From assembly GCA_023079485.1 (NCBI GenBank), contig CM041085.1, positions 26,149,121 through 26,213,120 of the forward strand: a stretch of DNA of 64,000 bases, given 5' to 3'. Positions within the stretch are counted from its first letter, which is position 1, and each line of letters opens with the position of its first letter. The notes under the pieces were generated by a model. The model was given only the letters and a program-made list of their open reading frames with translations, made no database searches and was not told the DNA's origin. Shown here one piece after another: positions 46,801-59,000 of the stretch. The position numbers were made by a program, and so were the translations under genes. The stretch is from Archilochus colubris (taxonomy: Eukaryota; Chordata; Aves; Apodiformes; Trochilidae).

Positions 46801-49195
46801 TGAAGGGCTGCCCATCCTCATAGTAGTCTTGTGCATGCTGCTTTACTTAACATGTCTGGATGTCCTTGAAGGCAGCCTGACCTGGCTTATGTCAGGGACC
46901 CATATGCGGAGCGGAGAGTGAAATTCACGCAGGGAAAGAAACAATGTCACATGGCTGCTTCTTAGAAGAAAAAAAAAAAAAAAAAAAGGATTTGCTATCA
47001 GTGATCTGAATTCTAAACAGCCTAAATGATCCTGATAGTTAGACAGGTTAGGGCAGCTTGCCAGAGCGTGGAAAGCATAACAACTGCAGTTAATAACAAT
47101 CAAGCTACTCTTATAAATATTTGCATGTGCTTCTTTCAAAGCCTACTACATGGTCATTCATGTACTCCAGTTAGAAAGATGTGGAGGGGGAAAAAAAAAT
47201 AAAAAAAGATGGCGAGAAGAAAAGGTCACTCCATGTTTTGTAGCTGCTGTAATAAAGAATGGGCAAAGCACCAAAAAGAAAAGAAAAAGGAAAAGAAACC
47301 CTCCAAAGTTTAATAAACATAAAAGGGAATAAAAATAAATCTTTGGAGCATATATCACAAGCCCTTGATGGAAGGATTAGATTGAAGCTCTCAGCCTTTC
47401 CTGTGTGGGTGCATGTGTGAAGACGGCCTGTCTGGCCTCTTCCAATGAGAAAAGAAAAGTTTACATTTCCTAACTTGGGCTGTGCATATTATTGATTTTT
47501 TTTGTTTCAATAGCAGAATGGAAATTCAAAGGGGGAGGAAAAGAGCCTTGTATGGATACAATTGGATGTAGGTCTTTTTCCTTGCCAGAATAAGAAAGCC
47601 CAGCTCTCGGAAGAGCTGTGTTAAACAGTGTTTTGTTTCTTCTGAAATGTCAGTACACTCAGTACTTGTGAGGAGAGCTGTGAAAATGCAGGGCTTAGTT
47701 CATAAAACACAACTGTGGTAAGCGAAAGTATGATCCTTTTATGCAGGAGGTTTCCTGACTTTGGGAAAATCTCCAGCATGAAACAAACTCCTTCCAATCC
47801 CCCTTTTGGTTTAAGGGAGCTTGACTCCACCTCACTCCCTGAGTGATGCCTTGAAGGTCCATGTGCTGTTTTGGACTGTCAGTCAGAGGATGTGTTCAGT
47901 CTCCCCTGTTGATGAATCTCCAACCTGAAGCAATATGCAGACTGCTAAATATTTCAAAACAAACCTTCTGCATCCCTCCCACTGGCAATTTTCTGCTCTG
48001 TCAGGGAAGGGCTGGTTTCTATCCCAGTTGTTGCTACAGGAGTTTAAAGGATGCTGGACACTGAGTGAAGTCAGTAAGAGGCACAGAAACCACAGTGTCC
48101 TTATGCACTTAAGCCCTCACATACCAGAATATGTTTTAACCTGGCAGTTTGGATTGTTCTGTATAAAGCAGCTCATGAAGTTTCAGCTCATTCAAGAAAA
48201 ACGAAAAAAATACCCCAACCAAACTACAACAACAAACATAACACAACTACACAACTTAAAAAAACTGAAAAAGCTAAACTTGTGATGCCTGATGTTTAGC
48301 AGGCTAAAGGGAGGAGAGATTTATCACTCTTGTCTCAACTGTTTTGTGATGATTATGATTATTACAACTGGAAGTCTTAATTTCCTTCAAGGGGATAAAT
48401 GAATAACTTAAAGATTATTAAAATGGAATCTTTCATTGCATTTACTATTCCCTCTCTTCAAAACAGAAAAAATCTATGTTTTTCTAGCTACAGGAAACAT
48501 ATTGATTTAATTCCACTCATTAATGATAATGGTTCAAAAAATACTCATGGAGCCTGGTTTGCAGGCTAACTTGGTCGGAGTCATCCTGGCGTGTACTGGA
48601 GTCACTAGGCCAAAACCAGAGGGGAGTCCAGGGCATCCAACTGAGTCTGAATTGATGCAACTGTCAGGCTAAGGTGGAGTCACAAAGAGATACAAATTGC
48701 AGCATCTGAGACCACTTAAAGGCTAATCAAAAATCTTGTAGACTCTCTAGAGTTCTTTCTATTCCCCTGAAAAGAGTTGTGAGTCTCAATTTTCAGTCTT
48801 AATGCTGATTAATTGTAATGTAAACCTCAATTCTGCAGTCAGCCATTCTTTTTTCAGAGGAAGGGTTCCAGCTAGTAAAAAAATATTTTTTTTTCAGCTG
48901 TTCATGTCATTTCCTAAATTGACTTCCCATGGATAATGTTGTGAATTATAGAGTAAAGAAATCAAATTTCTTATGTGGGTTTTTACGAGTTATAAATTTA
49001 TCTTGTAAGAGAGATGAAAATTCTTTTAGACAGTAATTCATTTATTATTCATTCGTGGTGGGTGAAAAGTAAATCCTAATTCTCTGTGTATACAAACACA
49101 CATATGCAAACTCAAAAAGAGTATCCCATCTCTGTCTCTCTTTATGCATGAACAAGAGAAAAAGTGTTAATGCAGATGGTTTAGGGAGATCTGTT

Positions 49196-49209
49196 TAAAT
49201 ACGTATTTA
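49196..49209. repeat. 14-bp perfect palindrome next to element copy A
   Basis: TAAATACGTATTTA is self-complementary. It shares its last base with the first base of the 137-bp element copy. Confidence 0.8.
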
Positions 49210-49345
49210 CAGATTTGTAATATTCAGCAGCTCAAATACAAAAACGGAAGAGAAAGACTACACATACAGCACAAGAAAGTTCTAGAAATAACTTAGAAGC
49301 TAAATATAAATGAAACAGACAGTCAAATAGGACTTTTCAATCTGA
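49209..49345 (+). repeat. 137-bp duplicated element, copy A (upstream of exon 2)
   Basis: This stretch aligns without gaps to 52803-52939. By eye about 22 of 137 bases differ, near 84 percent identity; the last 92 bases are closer, about 87 percent. Similarity stops sharply at both ends. Both copies are in the same direction, 3594 bp apart, and exon 2 lies between them. I do not recognise the family. It could be an unlisted interspersed repeat or a local duplication. Confidence 0.85.
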
Positions 49346-51798
49346 AATAAAGTCAAGATGGACAGGGTTTGTCTGTGGTAGCGCAACTGGCTGGCTGGCT
49401 GCTACTTTGGCTTGTCCACAGGGAATGAAATGGTAGGTTGATGCCTCAAATAAATGACAGGGAAAGACAACTTACAGCTCATCCTGGAGGAATCGATCTT
49501 GTGTATACATATTATTATGCCAAATTATATTCCTGGTAGGATTAGGTTTGGCTGAAAAACAAGTAGTAGGCTTGGAGTTTCCTACAGCAGAAAAGTAAGT
49601 TGAAGAGAATACTTATTTCTATAATCTCTGAACCTAGTAACTTCTAAAAGCATTTGCAGAATGTGTCAAAATCAAGATCATCATTGCAAAAAGTTAAGCG
49701 TTTCTCAGAAGACCTTTATTTGGTATTTTGAGAGTGAGCAATACTAATGTGTTGCTCATCGGTGAGCACTGCTGGTGTGGGCGTAAATTTCTTCCCATTT
49801 CTTTGAGTTCTGACTACAAGATTATAGCAGGGTTTTTTGTCAATAAACCTGTCAGGCAAGACTTCTACTCATGATGCATTGGGGTTTATTTTAGTGCACT
49901 GCAGATGTGAAAATGTGAGAACCTTTTTTGTTTCTTTAATTAAATGGGATCATAAGGAAGCCTGAGGTTTCCTGTTCATATTTATACTTACTGACCCTTA
50001 GACTATACTGACGGACTCCTTTGGGATGTAGTCTTTCAGGGGATTTTTCTAAGCATTTTGAGAACTTGTTATCTCTAGCTTTTAATGCATCTGCAGTTGA
50101 GGCCTAGATTTTTCCTTTATCATCAAATATTTTCTCATAGCTAGGGTCATTCTTAGGAGTTCCTACTTCTGTTCATTTAAAAAAGATATTTTGGCTCAAT
50201 TACATAGAGGAAGCAGGTTAGTGTATGTTGTGAAGAGCAAATAAATGTGCTTTATTTCTCATGTGACTGACTTGTTATTTATTCTGTAGTCAGTTAGAAC
50301 TTGAAGTTATTTGAAGAGCTACAGCAAGTATCTTTGATAGTAGTTAAAAGTAAATGTACTGAACTTGGCTTCCTACATAGAAATGATTACTTGTGTGTAC
50401 TGTATCAGTGAAGTATTAGGTATCTTCCAGAAGAAGTACTTGGTTGATAAATCCCTGGATTAACGGCCTGGATGGCCAAGGGAGGCAGGGGAGCAGGAGG
50501 TCTCCCTGGGATTCTGGGCAAGCCCCGGGGTATCTCACAGGAGCTGAGCTGCTCACCTCCATCACATGCAAGCTGTCTTCTTCTGCCCCACCACAGCAAA
50601 TCCTGAGCTATATGACCAGGGGGAAGACATCGTGTTTTCTAATTATTACCTGAAGTCTTCCTGCTGATGTGGCCCCAGGGAGGCCTGTGATGTTTGCTTC
50701 CTCAGATAAAAATCCTTCCTTCCTCAGCCCACCAGTATGATTTTCCTCCTCTTTTTCTTTACTCACATCAGTTTTCACACTGTAAGAGGAAAGAAAAGCT
50801 TTCCCTCGGCTTGAATAGAAACTTGTATCAGGTCCTTTGAGTCATTTTGACTCCCCTCTGGGTTTGGCTCTAGTGCTGCGGAGAGCTGTGCTGGGCAGTA
50901 TGGTGAGGGGGACACACACTGGTGTCTCCTCATGCTGCTGTTCAGGGGGAGGTGGATGCCAGTTCAACAACCGATGGTGGTTGAACTCTTCAAGGTATCC
51001 TGGACTGTGCCACAGTACTTAGCCTCAGTCAGAGTTTACAGCTGGGAACGAGCAAGAGACTGTTTTGAAACATAAACTGGTATTTTTAACACCATTATTG
51101 AAGATTGGCATCTTTTTTTCTAGCTGTTTTTGTTACTTTCTCCCCAATATATAGTGAAAAGGGGTTGTTTATGGCTTTTCCTGCTTCCACGTGATCAAAA
51201 TGCATGTAATTCTGTTTGTAATGAGTGCTCTCTGCCTGCCTTTTTCCTCCCTTTCTTCTTCCACTTCTCATTCTGTCCTCCTTACTAAAATCTAGGATGA
51301 ATATTTCATTCCAATAAAATTAATAAACAGAAAACAAAATCTGAAGCTGGCTAGATTGCAGTGCTGTGTTCCGTGGGGAAATGTGGCCACTGATCAGATG
51401 AGTGGCCCTTGCGTGCTGTCTTAGTGCAGATCCCTGTGAACTCGGTGCAATTCGGAAGGCTTTTGCCAGGCACCAACTCCTGTGGTTTTTTTTCTCAAGT
51501 TATAAACATCCAGCACTTTCCACCAATATGTTGAAAGAGAGGGGTTTAAATAAATTATCTGAAATAGAGTTGGAAATGGTTGTTAACTCTGTATTAATAT
51601 GGTATTCCTATAATCAAACACATGTGGGGTTGTTTTGGGTTTTTTTTATTAAATTGTTAATAATATTAAGTCAGCCATTAGCAGCTGAATCACACTAACA
51701 TATTTCCCTTATTGAGGCTGTCTTGTATTAAACCATTTGAAGGAACAATATATTTTACCTTTAAAAACAAATAATAAAATCTCACTGCCTTCTTGCAG

Positions 51799-51962
51799 AT
51801 GCCATCCCACCGAGCTATTACAGCCTTTATTTCCGAATCGTGAGATTTGACGTCTCAGCAATGGAGAAGAATGCCTCCAACTTGGTGAAGGCTGAGTTCA
51901 GGGTCTTCCGCCTACAGAACTCAAAGGCGCGGGTCTCAGAGCAGCGGATAGAGCTCTACCAG
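51799..51962 (+). CDS. TGFB2: TGFB2 coding exon 2: latency-associated propeptide
   Basis: This 164-bp exon completes codon 115 (A from exon 1 plus AT, giving Asn) and encodes residues 116-169 of the TGF-beta-2 precursor. It is part of the latency propeptide, whose arm domain mediates dimer formation and shielding of the cytokine. The conserved block '[20 protein letters not shown]' (residues 125-144) identifies TGFB2 and includes the sequon N139-A-S. The acceptor is TTCTTGCAG. The donor is CAG followed by GTACAG, in phase 0 after Gln169. Joined to exon 1 the frame stays open, and the reading matches the avian form of the protein, including [12 protein letters not shown] where mammals differ. 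The exon is intact; the rest of the gene lies beyond 64000. Confidence 0.97.
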
Positions 51963-52761
51963 GTACAGTGACACTTTGCACAAGTCAGCCTCCAGTCTCT
52001 CCACAGCAACCCACCTAGCAGCTGGAAAAAAACACAGGGAGAAACAACTGGGTCCCGTCTTTCCAAAGTAGCCTCTGTTTTCCCGGTGCCTTTCCTAGAA
52101 AGGACTTCATTCACAATATTACAAAGCTGAAATTTGCAAACTTTTTCTAGCACTTCTACATCAGGACTTTTTCCCAGGATCTCTGTCTCCCAACACCTGG
52201 CCTTGTACTGTAGTTTGCATAGAAGTCGAATTACTTCTTCTGGTCTGTGTTCAGAAGAAGCCTATTAACCATGCCTCACAGGGATCACATTGAGTTTCAA
52301 AGCTTATCAGGTTGCAGCCAGGGCTCTTTATAGTGGCCTAAGAATTGAAGAGAGGGAGTTGACAACAGATTGAGGAGTGAGGAAGAAAATGATCCTGTGA
52401 CTCTCTCCTTCCTGAGTGTTGGTAAGACTGATGCCGTTTAGTCTTTAAAGCCTTTAAAGGTGCTTACATAGAGTCTTCACATTTGTGCAAATATTGTCCA
52501 GAGCATATTTCATCTAAAGCATACTTCATTTTACTGAGAAACACAGCAAAAAAAAGGGGCTTTACTCTCAGAAGTTTTATACCGAGTAACACTCATGGAG
52601 TATACTGAGTTCTAGCAGTCTGGGACTTTTATCTGCTGAAAACCCAGCCAGATAGGATACCGTCTTATAAAACAAAGTGTTTTGAGCCTATCTTTCACTA
52701 TACCTGAGCAGATGAGAGCACCAAGAACAGTTTGCAGTGGATATTTTATACAATATGTGTA

Positions 52762-52829
52762 TTTAGATACTGTATTTTACAAATATGTGAATATTAATCT
52801 AAACAGATTTGTAAAATACAGTATCTAAA
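52762..52829 (+). repeat. Perfect 23-bp inverted repeat (hairpin, 22-nt loop)
   Basis: Arms 52762-52784 and 52807-52829 are exact reverse complements. The 68-nt hairpin is AU-rich in the stem. The right arm forms part of the start of element copy B (from 52803), while the left arm has no counterpart upstream of copy A. So the inverted arm was probably made locally, for example by template switching. Size and loop are in the range of a short pre-miRNA, but nothing else shows that it is processed. Confidence 0.9.
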
Positions 52830-52939
52830 AGACAGAAACTGAAAACAAAGACTACAAATACAGTGCAAGAAAGTTATAGAAATAAATCAGAAGCTAATCA
52901 TAAATCAAACAGACAGTTAGATAGGACTTTTCAGTCTGA
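52803..52939 (+). repeat. 137-bp duplicated element, copy B (downstream of exon 2)
   Basis: Ungapped match to 49209-49345 in the same direction. It starts 840 bp after the exon 2 donor. Its first 27 bases contain the right arm of the perfect hairpin. A weaker partial resemblance, 'CAGACAATCAAATCTGAAATAAA' with a gap against copy A, occurs near 61179-61201 and may be a third, more decayed copy. Confidence 0.85.
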
Positions 52940-55470
52940 GTCTAATTTGGATCCAGTGGGTGTAAGTTTGAGTTAGTTTGAGTTAATCTTCTCCCTCACT
53001 TTCAGTGTTCACCTTTTCCTATCTGGCCTGGTTAAGGGCAAGCCAAATTTGAAGCAGAGAGTGGGGAATTTGGGTTCTCATGCTTGCTGAAGTGGCAGTA
53101 TAAGCCAGACTTAGAGGCTGACAGCAGGAAAAGGTGTCCTGGACTGTTTAGACATCGTTTAAATGTAGAAGAATGACTCCCAGTTGAACGTGGCTCAGGT
53201 CCACAGGTGGTCACAGAATACTTTGCTTCTCAACTTGACCTGGCTGCCTTCCTTTCCAAGGACAGGCTGGCAGAAAAGCTGAGTAAATTGTGTGTCAATT
53301 GTTAAAAGAGAAAGGTAGCAGGGATCTTTAATGAGAATCACTGATGTTGTCTGTATATAACAGCTATCACTGAGAATTACACTACTAGTCCCTGTTGATG
53401 CTGTAACACCAGCCTGTTGAAACAATTGTATCTTCTGGCTTGACCTCACTATTCAGATATCTTAAAAGGAATTGATAGCATCTCTGGGCTTTCTGTTGTT
53501 CTACTTTGGGAGATGTTAGTCATCCCCTTGAAAGGAGTACAGCTGCCATTGCCTGAGCTCAGCTTATTGCCTTTTCAGTGTTTGAGGAACGTGGGACACA
53601 AAGGGTTTAGTAGAGGTAGGGCAGAAAGGCCTTTTGCTTGGCTAGGATTTCACCTTGTGATGAGAAACAGCTGGAGCTTATTTCAGAGAGCCTGACTCCA
53701 GCAATCCTGTGCCCGTGAAAATGACTGACACCTACATCCAGGGTAGGTACTTGTGTCCTTTAGATAAATATATAGCTGGTAAGTAAAGTGCTTCCTTTTT
53801 TAGACTGGGTGGGGCATATTGAGTGATGTGTTAGATGAGTAATGAGTGCAGGTTATTGTAGTATTAAGGCTTTTCTCCACCAAGTAACAGGCAAACCAAG
53901 GCAGGCAACTCTGAGTTCGTGTTTAGCCTGGGCATCTTTTAGGCATATTACTTTGTAGAGAAGCAAGCTGCCTCTGAAGCATTTCCCTTTCAGAGCATCT
54001 ATTATAATGGTAAAAGTTGCCTGTTAGTTCCTCTCTGTTTTACTTCTTAAAAGCGTCTGTAGCTACCTTCTGCTGGTTGTTTTCCCCCCCATTTTGATAA
54101 TACTAATGTCAGTCTTGTATGCAGCTCTCCAGAAAACGTACATGGAGCTATTTGCTTAGCTCTGTGATGGTCAATTTGACTTATTGGGTTCCTTACCAGC
54201 AGCTCTACTGCATGCAGAAGCATCAGAGTCCCTAAATATCCCTGCATCTGATCTCCATGAGGTTAGCAGGCAGTGATTAACAAGAGAAGCAAAAGCAGTG
54301 AGAAATTGAAGAGCAGGGTGTATTGTCAGACAGTATTATAGAAAACATCCTAAAACTCAGAATATTAATTTTAGAGAGGAAAAGCTAAAGATTTGAAGGT
54401 AGGGAAGGATAGGTAGGAGGCACTGATGCCAGAGTGATGATGTTAGAGAGGAGCTTCAGGGCTACATAATGATAGACTGACAGGGACAGCAGTGGAAGAG
54501 GGAACAAATGTAGGCAGTAGAAAGGAAGAACAAGGAAGATACTCATTTCAGTGGAAGTGGGAGAGGCAAATGCATTCTGTAAGGGCTGGAGATCTTCTCA
54601 GGTGTCTTCACTTCTAGCATGAAAAGCCGTGCATGGTGAGAGAGCCTCGCAGAGAAGATTGCTGGTGGAGTTGGCACACGCAGCTGCTGCTCCTCCTGCA
54701 TGTATAAGCACAGGCTTCCTGTCCTTTGAGATATGTGCTAGGCTTTGCCAGGACTGTTGTGCCCATGAGGAACAATGTGGGGTTTTGTCTTGCATAAGTA
54801 ACATTTAATTATTAGGTTGGTTTTTTTCCTCCACCAAGTTTTGAGTTGCCTTGTGTTTTGCTTTGTTGAGGAGATCTTGATGAGGATTTTTGAAATTCCT
54901 CTCATACCTGTAGTCTCAGGGAATGGTTGTTCCCCTGTCACCTCATTTTTCTCAGTCAAGCAGGAAGAGAGGGGCAGAAGAAGTCTTCTGGAGAGAGGCA
55001 AAGATCTTTTCTTGTGCTTCACTAAGTAAGTGGCTGTCCCTAAACACATGCATGTCTTTTGACTGCTCTCCAAGAGCTCTCTGGTTTAGTCCAGTGGCAG
55101 TTCACTAGGCCACTGGTGCAGAAGGGACAATATTCCTGTGAAGGACTGTTTTAGGAACAGTTAGATACAGATATGCAGGGTGAATTGAAAAAACAAGTAA
55201 GCAAAATATAAGTTTTTTGTTTCTTGCCTTGATTCTTTCTTTGTGTGGTCCTCTGACTTTACAAATCTTCCCCTTCAAATGAAAAAAGAAATGCAAGACT
55301 GCACCTTTTTGGCTAAGCTTTCCTCAAACTATATTTGGCTCCCTTTTCCAAACCACATCAGAAGAGGACTTCATGTTTTCCTGCAGCCCTTGTTTGCACT
55401 GACTTGGGGAAGGCAGTCTGGGGCTCTTTGGCAAGCCAGGGCTATGGCCCCTCACTCCCAGCCCCTGGTG

Positions 55471-55488
55471 CAGCAGCAGCAGCAGCAG
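55471..55488 (+). repeat. (CAG)6 microsatellite
   Basis: Six perfect CAG units in intron 2. Short and in the normal range. Confidence 0.95.
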
Positions 55489-56010
55489 GAGCCCTTTTCC
55501 ACCACAGCAGTGAGGCTGTAGCAGAGAGTAACACGTATTTATGCCTGGAGTGAGTGGGTTTGGATCTGTTTGCCAGGTCTGCTGCCCCTGGATTTCTCCA
55601 GGCAGTCAGTCCTGAGTATTAATGCTCATGGAGGTGCTCTGGATGCGTCTGCGAAGTCAGTGGGCAAGTGGTAATCCCTGAGAGTAAAACCATTTCTTTA
55701 ATGTCTGTTTTCACCCAGAATACTTTTTGTGGTATTTAAGGATTAGTCAGCCACATCTGTATATTTCTGTGCAGATGGGAAGCACAGTGGACATAATAAG
55801 CAGTCTTAAAATGAAAGATAACAAAACTCCTCGAAGTAGGAATTAAATTTCTTTTATAAGGCTGGCATAAAAGCTTCTGTCTCCTCTTGGCTCTGGTTAA
55901 GTGAAGCCACAGATAATTAAATTCTTTAAAGGCACTATATTTTCTGAAAGTGAGGGCTAATCTGCTTGTGATGCTGCTGATCATCAGCACACTGGAGAGT
56001 GAGAAGCCAG

Positions 56011-56054
56011 AGGGAGGGAAGGAGAAGGGAAGGAAGGAAGGAAGCTTCCTTCCT
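56011..56054. repeat. GGAA-rich tract ending in a 20-bp palindrome
   Basis: A purine tract of GGGA and GGAA units switches at 56044/56045 to its complement. The 10 bases on each side are exactly self-complementary around AAGCTT. Confidence 0.85.
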
Positions 56055-59000
56055 GCCATCCTTCCACTGCACTACATTCACTTCTCAATGAGCACTGAGG
56101 CTTCAGAAAATATTAAGAGGTTAAAGTACTTTTGGGGAGGGAAGAGGAATAATATTAAATAAATAAGTTTTAGCATCCCCCAGTGGCCCTTGCTATGTTT
56201 TTAAAGATTTATGCCAAATGCAGGCTTTATTGGAATTTGATCAGATAAAGCTTAGTTGTTATGGGAATGTCTTTGTTCATCAGTTTTCTTGCCTGCTTTG
56301 AAGGCTTTGTCACATCTTGCTTTTATTAAGGTGCTTCTGTATTTATGAATAAAGTCTCTGCACCCTTCAGAAGAAATCTTGTCTTCTGAGAATAAGCATT
56401 CCAAAATATAAAAAGCTACCACCACAAAACTGGATGAGTGGAAACCTTCACAGGGCAAAAAGTTGTCACTGAGAAAGTGTTGTGGTATTGTTTGTAAGGT
56501 ATTTTTATTATGTACATATAGTCAAACGATAATAAGTAATAATTACTTCCTATGAAAGCAGTGCCATGTTTTGTCAGCACATCATAAAGCATCATGAAAA
56601 ATGCAGCCAAAGTGCTGTTTTTTATCATCATTGTTATCCAAAGCTGCTGTGGGTGTGGGTACCTGAGAGGCTGGGGATGGCAGTGTCATGTCATATGGGA
56701 CATAGCATGCAGGGTTGAAGCAAATGAATTGTGCCAGGTTACAGCCCAAAGTGGAACACTGGTTTTTGATGAAGAACTTGTAGCAAGAATGAGCAAACCT
56801 GCAGTCTTTCCATGTTGAGGGGGGCCAAGTTCATGCTGAGAGCTCCTCTGGAGATTGTTCTGGGTCTGGGAAGAGTTGTCTGCCCTTCAGATAGTGGTAA
56901 CCCCTATTTCTTTGAGGGCCTCTCTCCCTGCTTGGTGGTATGAGAAGGAAGATGCCGTGGAACTTATTACCCCATTATGAGTCACATTTAAATTTAAATC
57001 ACAGTCAGTCGTTCAAATACTTTGAATTCAGACAGTGTTTTGTCTTGTTTTTCAGTTAGGGAGTAAGATTAGAGAAAGCTACTAGAGATTTAGGCCAAAT
57101 CTCCATGGTGCAAATCTGAGGCAATTTACACTGACTGCAGCAGGGCTACTCCAGGCTGATATCTGCATAATCAGGAGCAGGGGGACCTTGTTCTCTTTTC
57201 ATGCCAAAAAGTGCAGTCTCTGGTGCCATGGAAGAAAACAAGGAGGCAGGATTTGTGGCTGTGAGTTGGCTCACGATGTCTCTAGATAGCACCTGGGGCA
57301 TTTGATTTTAATTGACTGCCGTCACTGTGACCCACATCTGAAATAGTATTTGGATCTCAGAATTTATGTGTTGATGTCCTAAAACCAGACTCTTGCAGTC
57401 TGAAAGGTTATAAGTAAGGTTAAGTTGAATGGCAAACTCTTTGAAGCACCTAACTCAGTATAAAGTGTGGGCCTAATAACTTCATATGGTACCAAACTCT
57501 TCCTGCTTCCCTGACCCCCTCCCTCATCAACACCTCCAGACCAGAGGATGTTAATTTACAGTATATTTCAGTCAAAGTGCTGCTTTCTCCTTGTTCCAGA
57601 ACCCTTTTTCCTTTTTGGTTTTTTTTTTCATTCTAAATACTGTTTTCCCTACCAAAAAAAAGTCAGCGTACTGGAGACCAAATACAGAGTAGCTTTGGCA
57701 AATAATCTGTGATTGTAGGTGAGGGGAAATATTTGTTGCTGCATCATATTTGTTACAATTTGAGAGTTTATCTCAGATGTGGCCATCTCTTGCCAGGAAC
57801 AGAGCAGTTATTGAAGACTACTTGAAGTTTATAATATCCCCATTAGCTACTGGTAAGAGCTAGCATGTACTACCACCTCAACACTGCTACGTGTAGAGGT
57901 GCACTATGTTGGGCACTGAGCTGACAGATTTATTGCTGTTTGCAGTGTGTGTACATTTTGGGAAGCATAGGAATGCAGGACATGGGTCAAAAACTAGCCA
58001 TTGGGTTTGGTTCCTGCCCTGGTGGAGTGACAAATCCCATGTTACACTGAGACACATGGGAGTTTGAACCAGTCACTGCAGCATGATATCAATCTACTGG
58101 GCCAAGGAACATCAGGTTGGCTTGGTAGCCTGGCACTAGGGAGTCTGTTCCAGTGGAGGAGGGAAATATTGATGTTTTGGAGAGCTATAGGAAACAATGT
58201 GAAGCTTTGTTGGAGAGAAGTCTATATGAAGAATAGGTCATGAAAGAAAACGGAGGGGGATGGAAACCTGGAGGTGGTGGGCAGAGAAAACCACAAGGAG
58301 AATTGTGACTTAGGGAGAATAAAAGAGGCAAGAGGAGTGGAAGAAAGAGTAGTGACTTTGGGGAGAAGACAGCATCTTAGGAGAAATAGTAAGTCCAAAT
58401 TCTCAGATAGCAAAGAAAGCTGCATGCAAAATATTACAGTAAAGTGTATGTGAACATGAGATACATCTGTCAGGGACAGGACTGTAGAATAGAGTTGGAG
58501 AGACCTGTGCATAAAAGGGAGATGAATACAGGAGTACTCTACAGGATCTAGGGGATTTGGCTAGGAGACAGGAGAACCCACTCTGTTTTTGTTGACTTTG
58601 GCTCCTCTTTGATGATATTTTAATAAAACATAATGTGCCTTTGGCAAGTTAAAGCTGAATGCTAGGTAAGTTTACAGGATTTTTTTGTTAACTTCATTTT
58701 ATATAAAATCTTTCTTTAGAGCTATCATAAAATCTCTTAAATGGCAGGAAATTGCACTCAATATTTCAGAATCTTTCAAGAGAAGGACCCCAGACCCTTG
58801 GTCCTTGTTTATTGCTTAGAGTCTGCAGAGTCTTCCTGCCTGTTTTAGCATAAATCACACTGAGCAGCCTCAGGGCTGTATCTCCAACATACATTACACT
58901 GTGTCTTCAGTGGCAGGAGGAAGGTCCAGCTTGGGCAACAAATGGAGAGGAAATCCCTTCACAGGATCCATTTGTCTCTTCCTGGAGCTTATCACCTTAA

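Larger units (their letters stand above)
43895..51798. other. TGFB2: TGFB2 intron 1, last part
   Basis: No gene seen. It includes an (AAC)n tract (45570-45586), an A19 run (46969-46987), A-rich purine sequence at about 47186-47335, and the first copy of the 137-bp duplicated element (49209-49345). The intron ends with TTCTTGCAG at 51790-51798. The pyrimidine tract before the acceptor is short. Confidence 0.6.
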
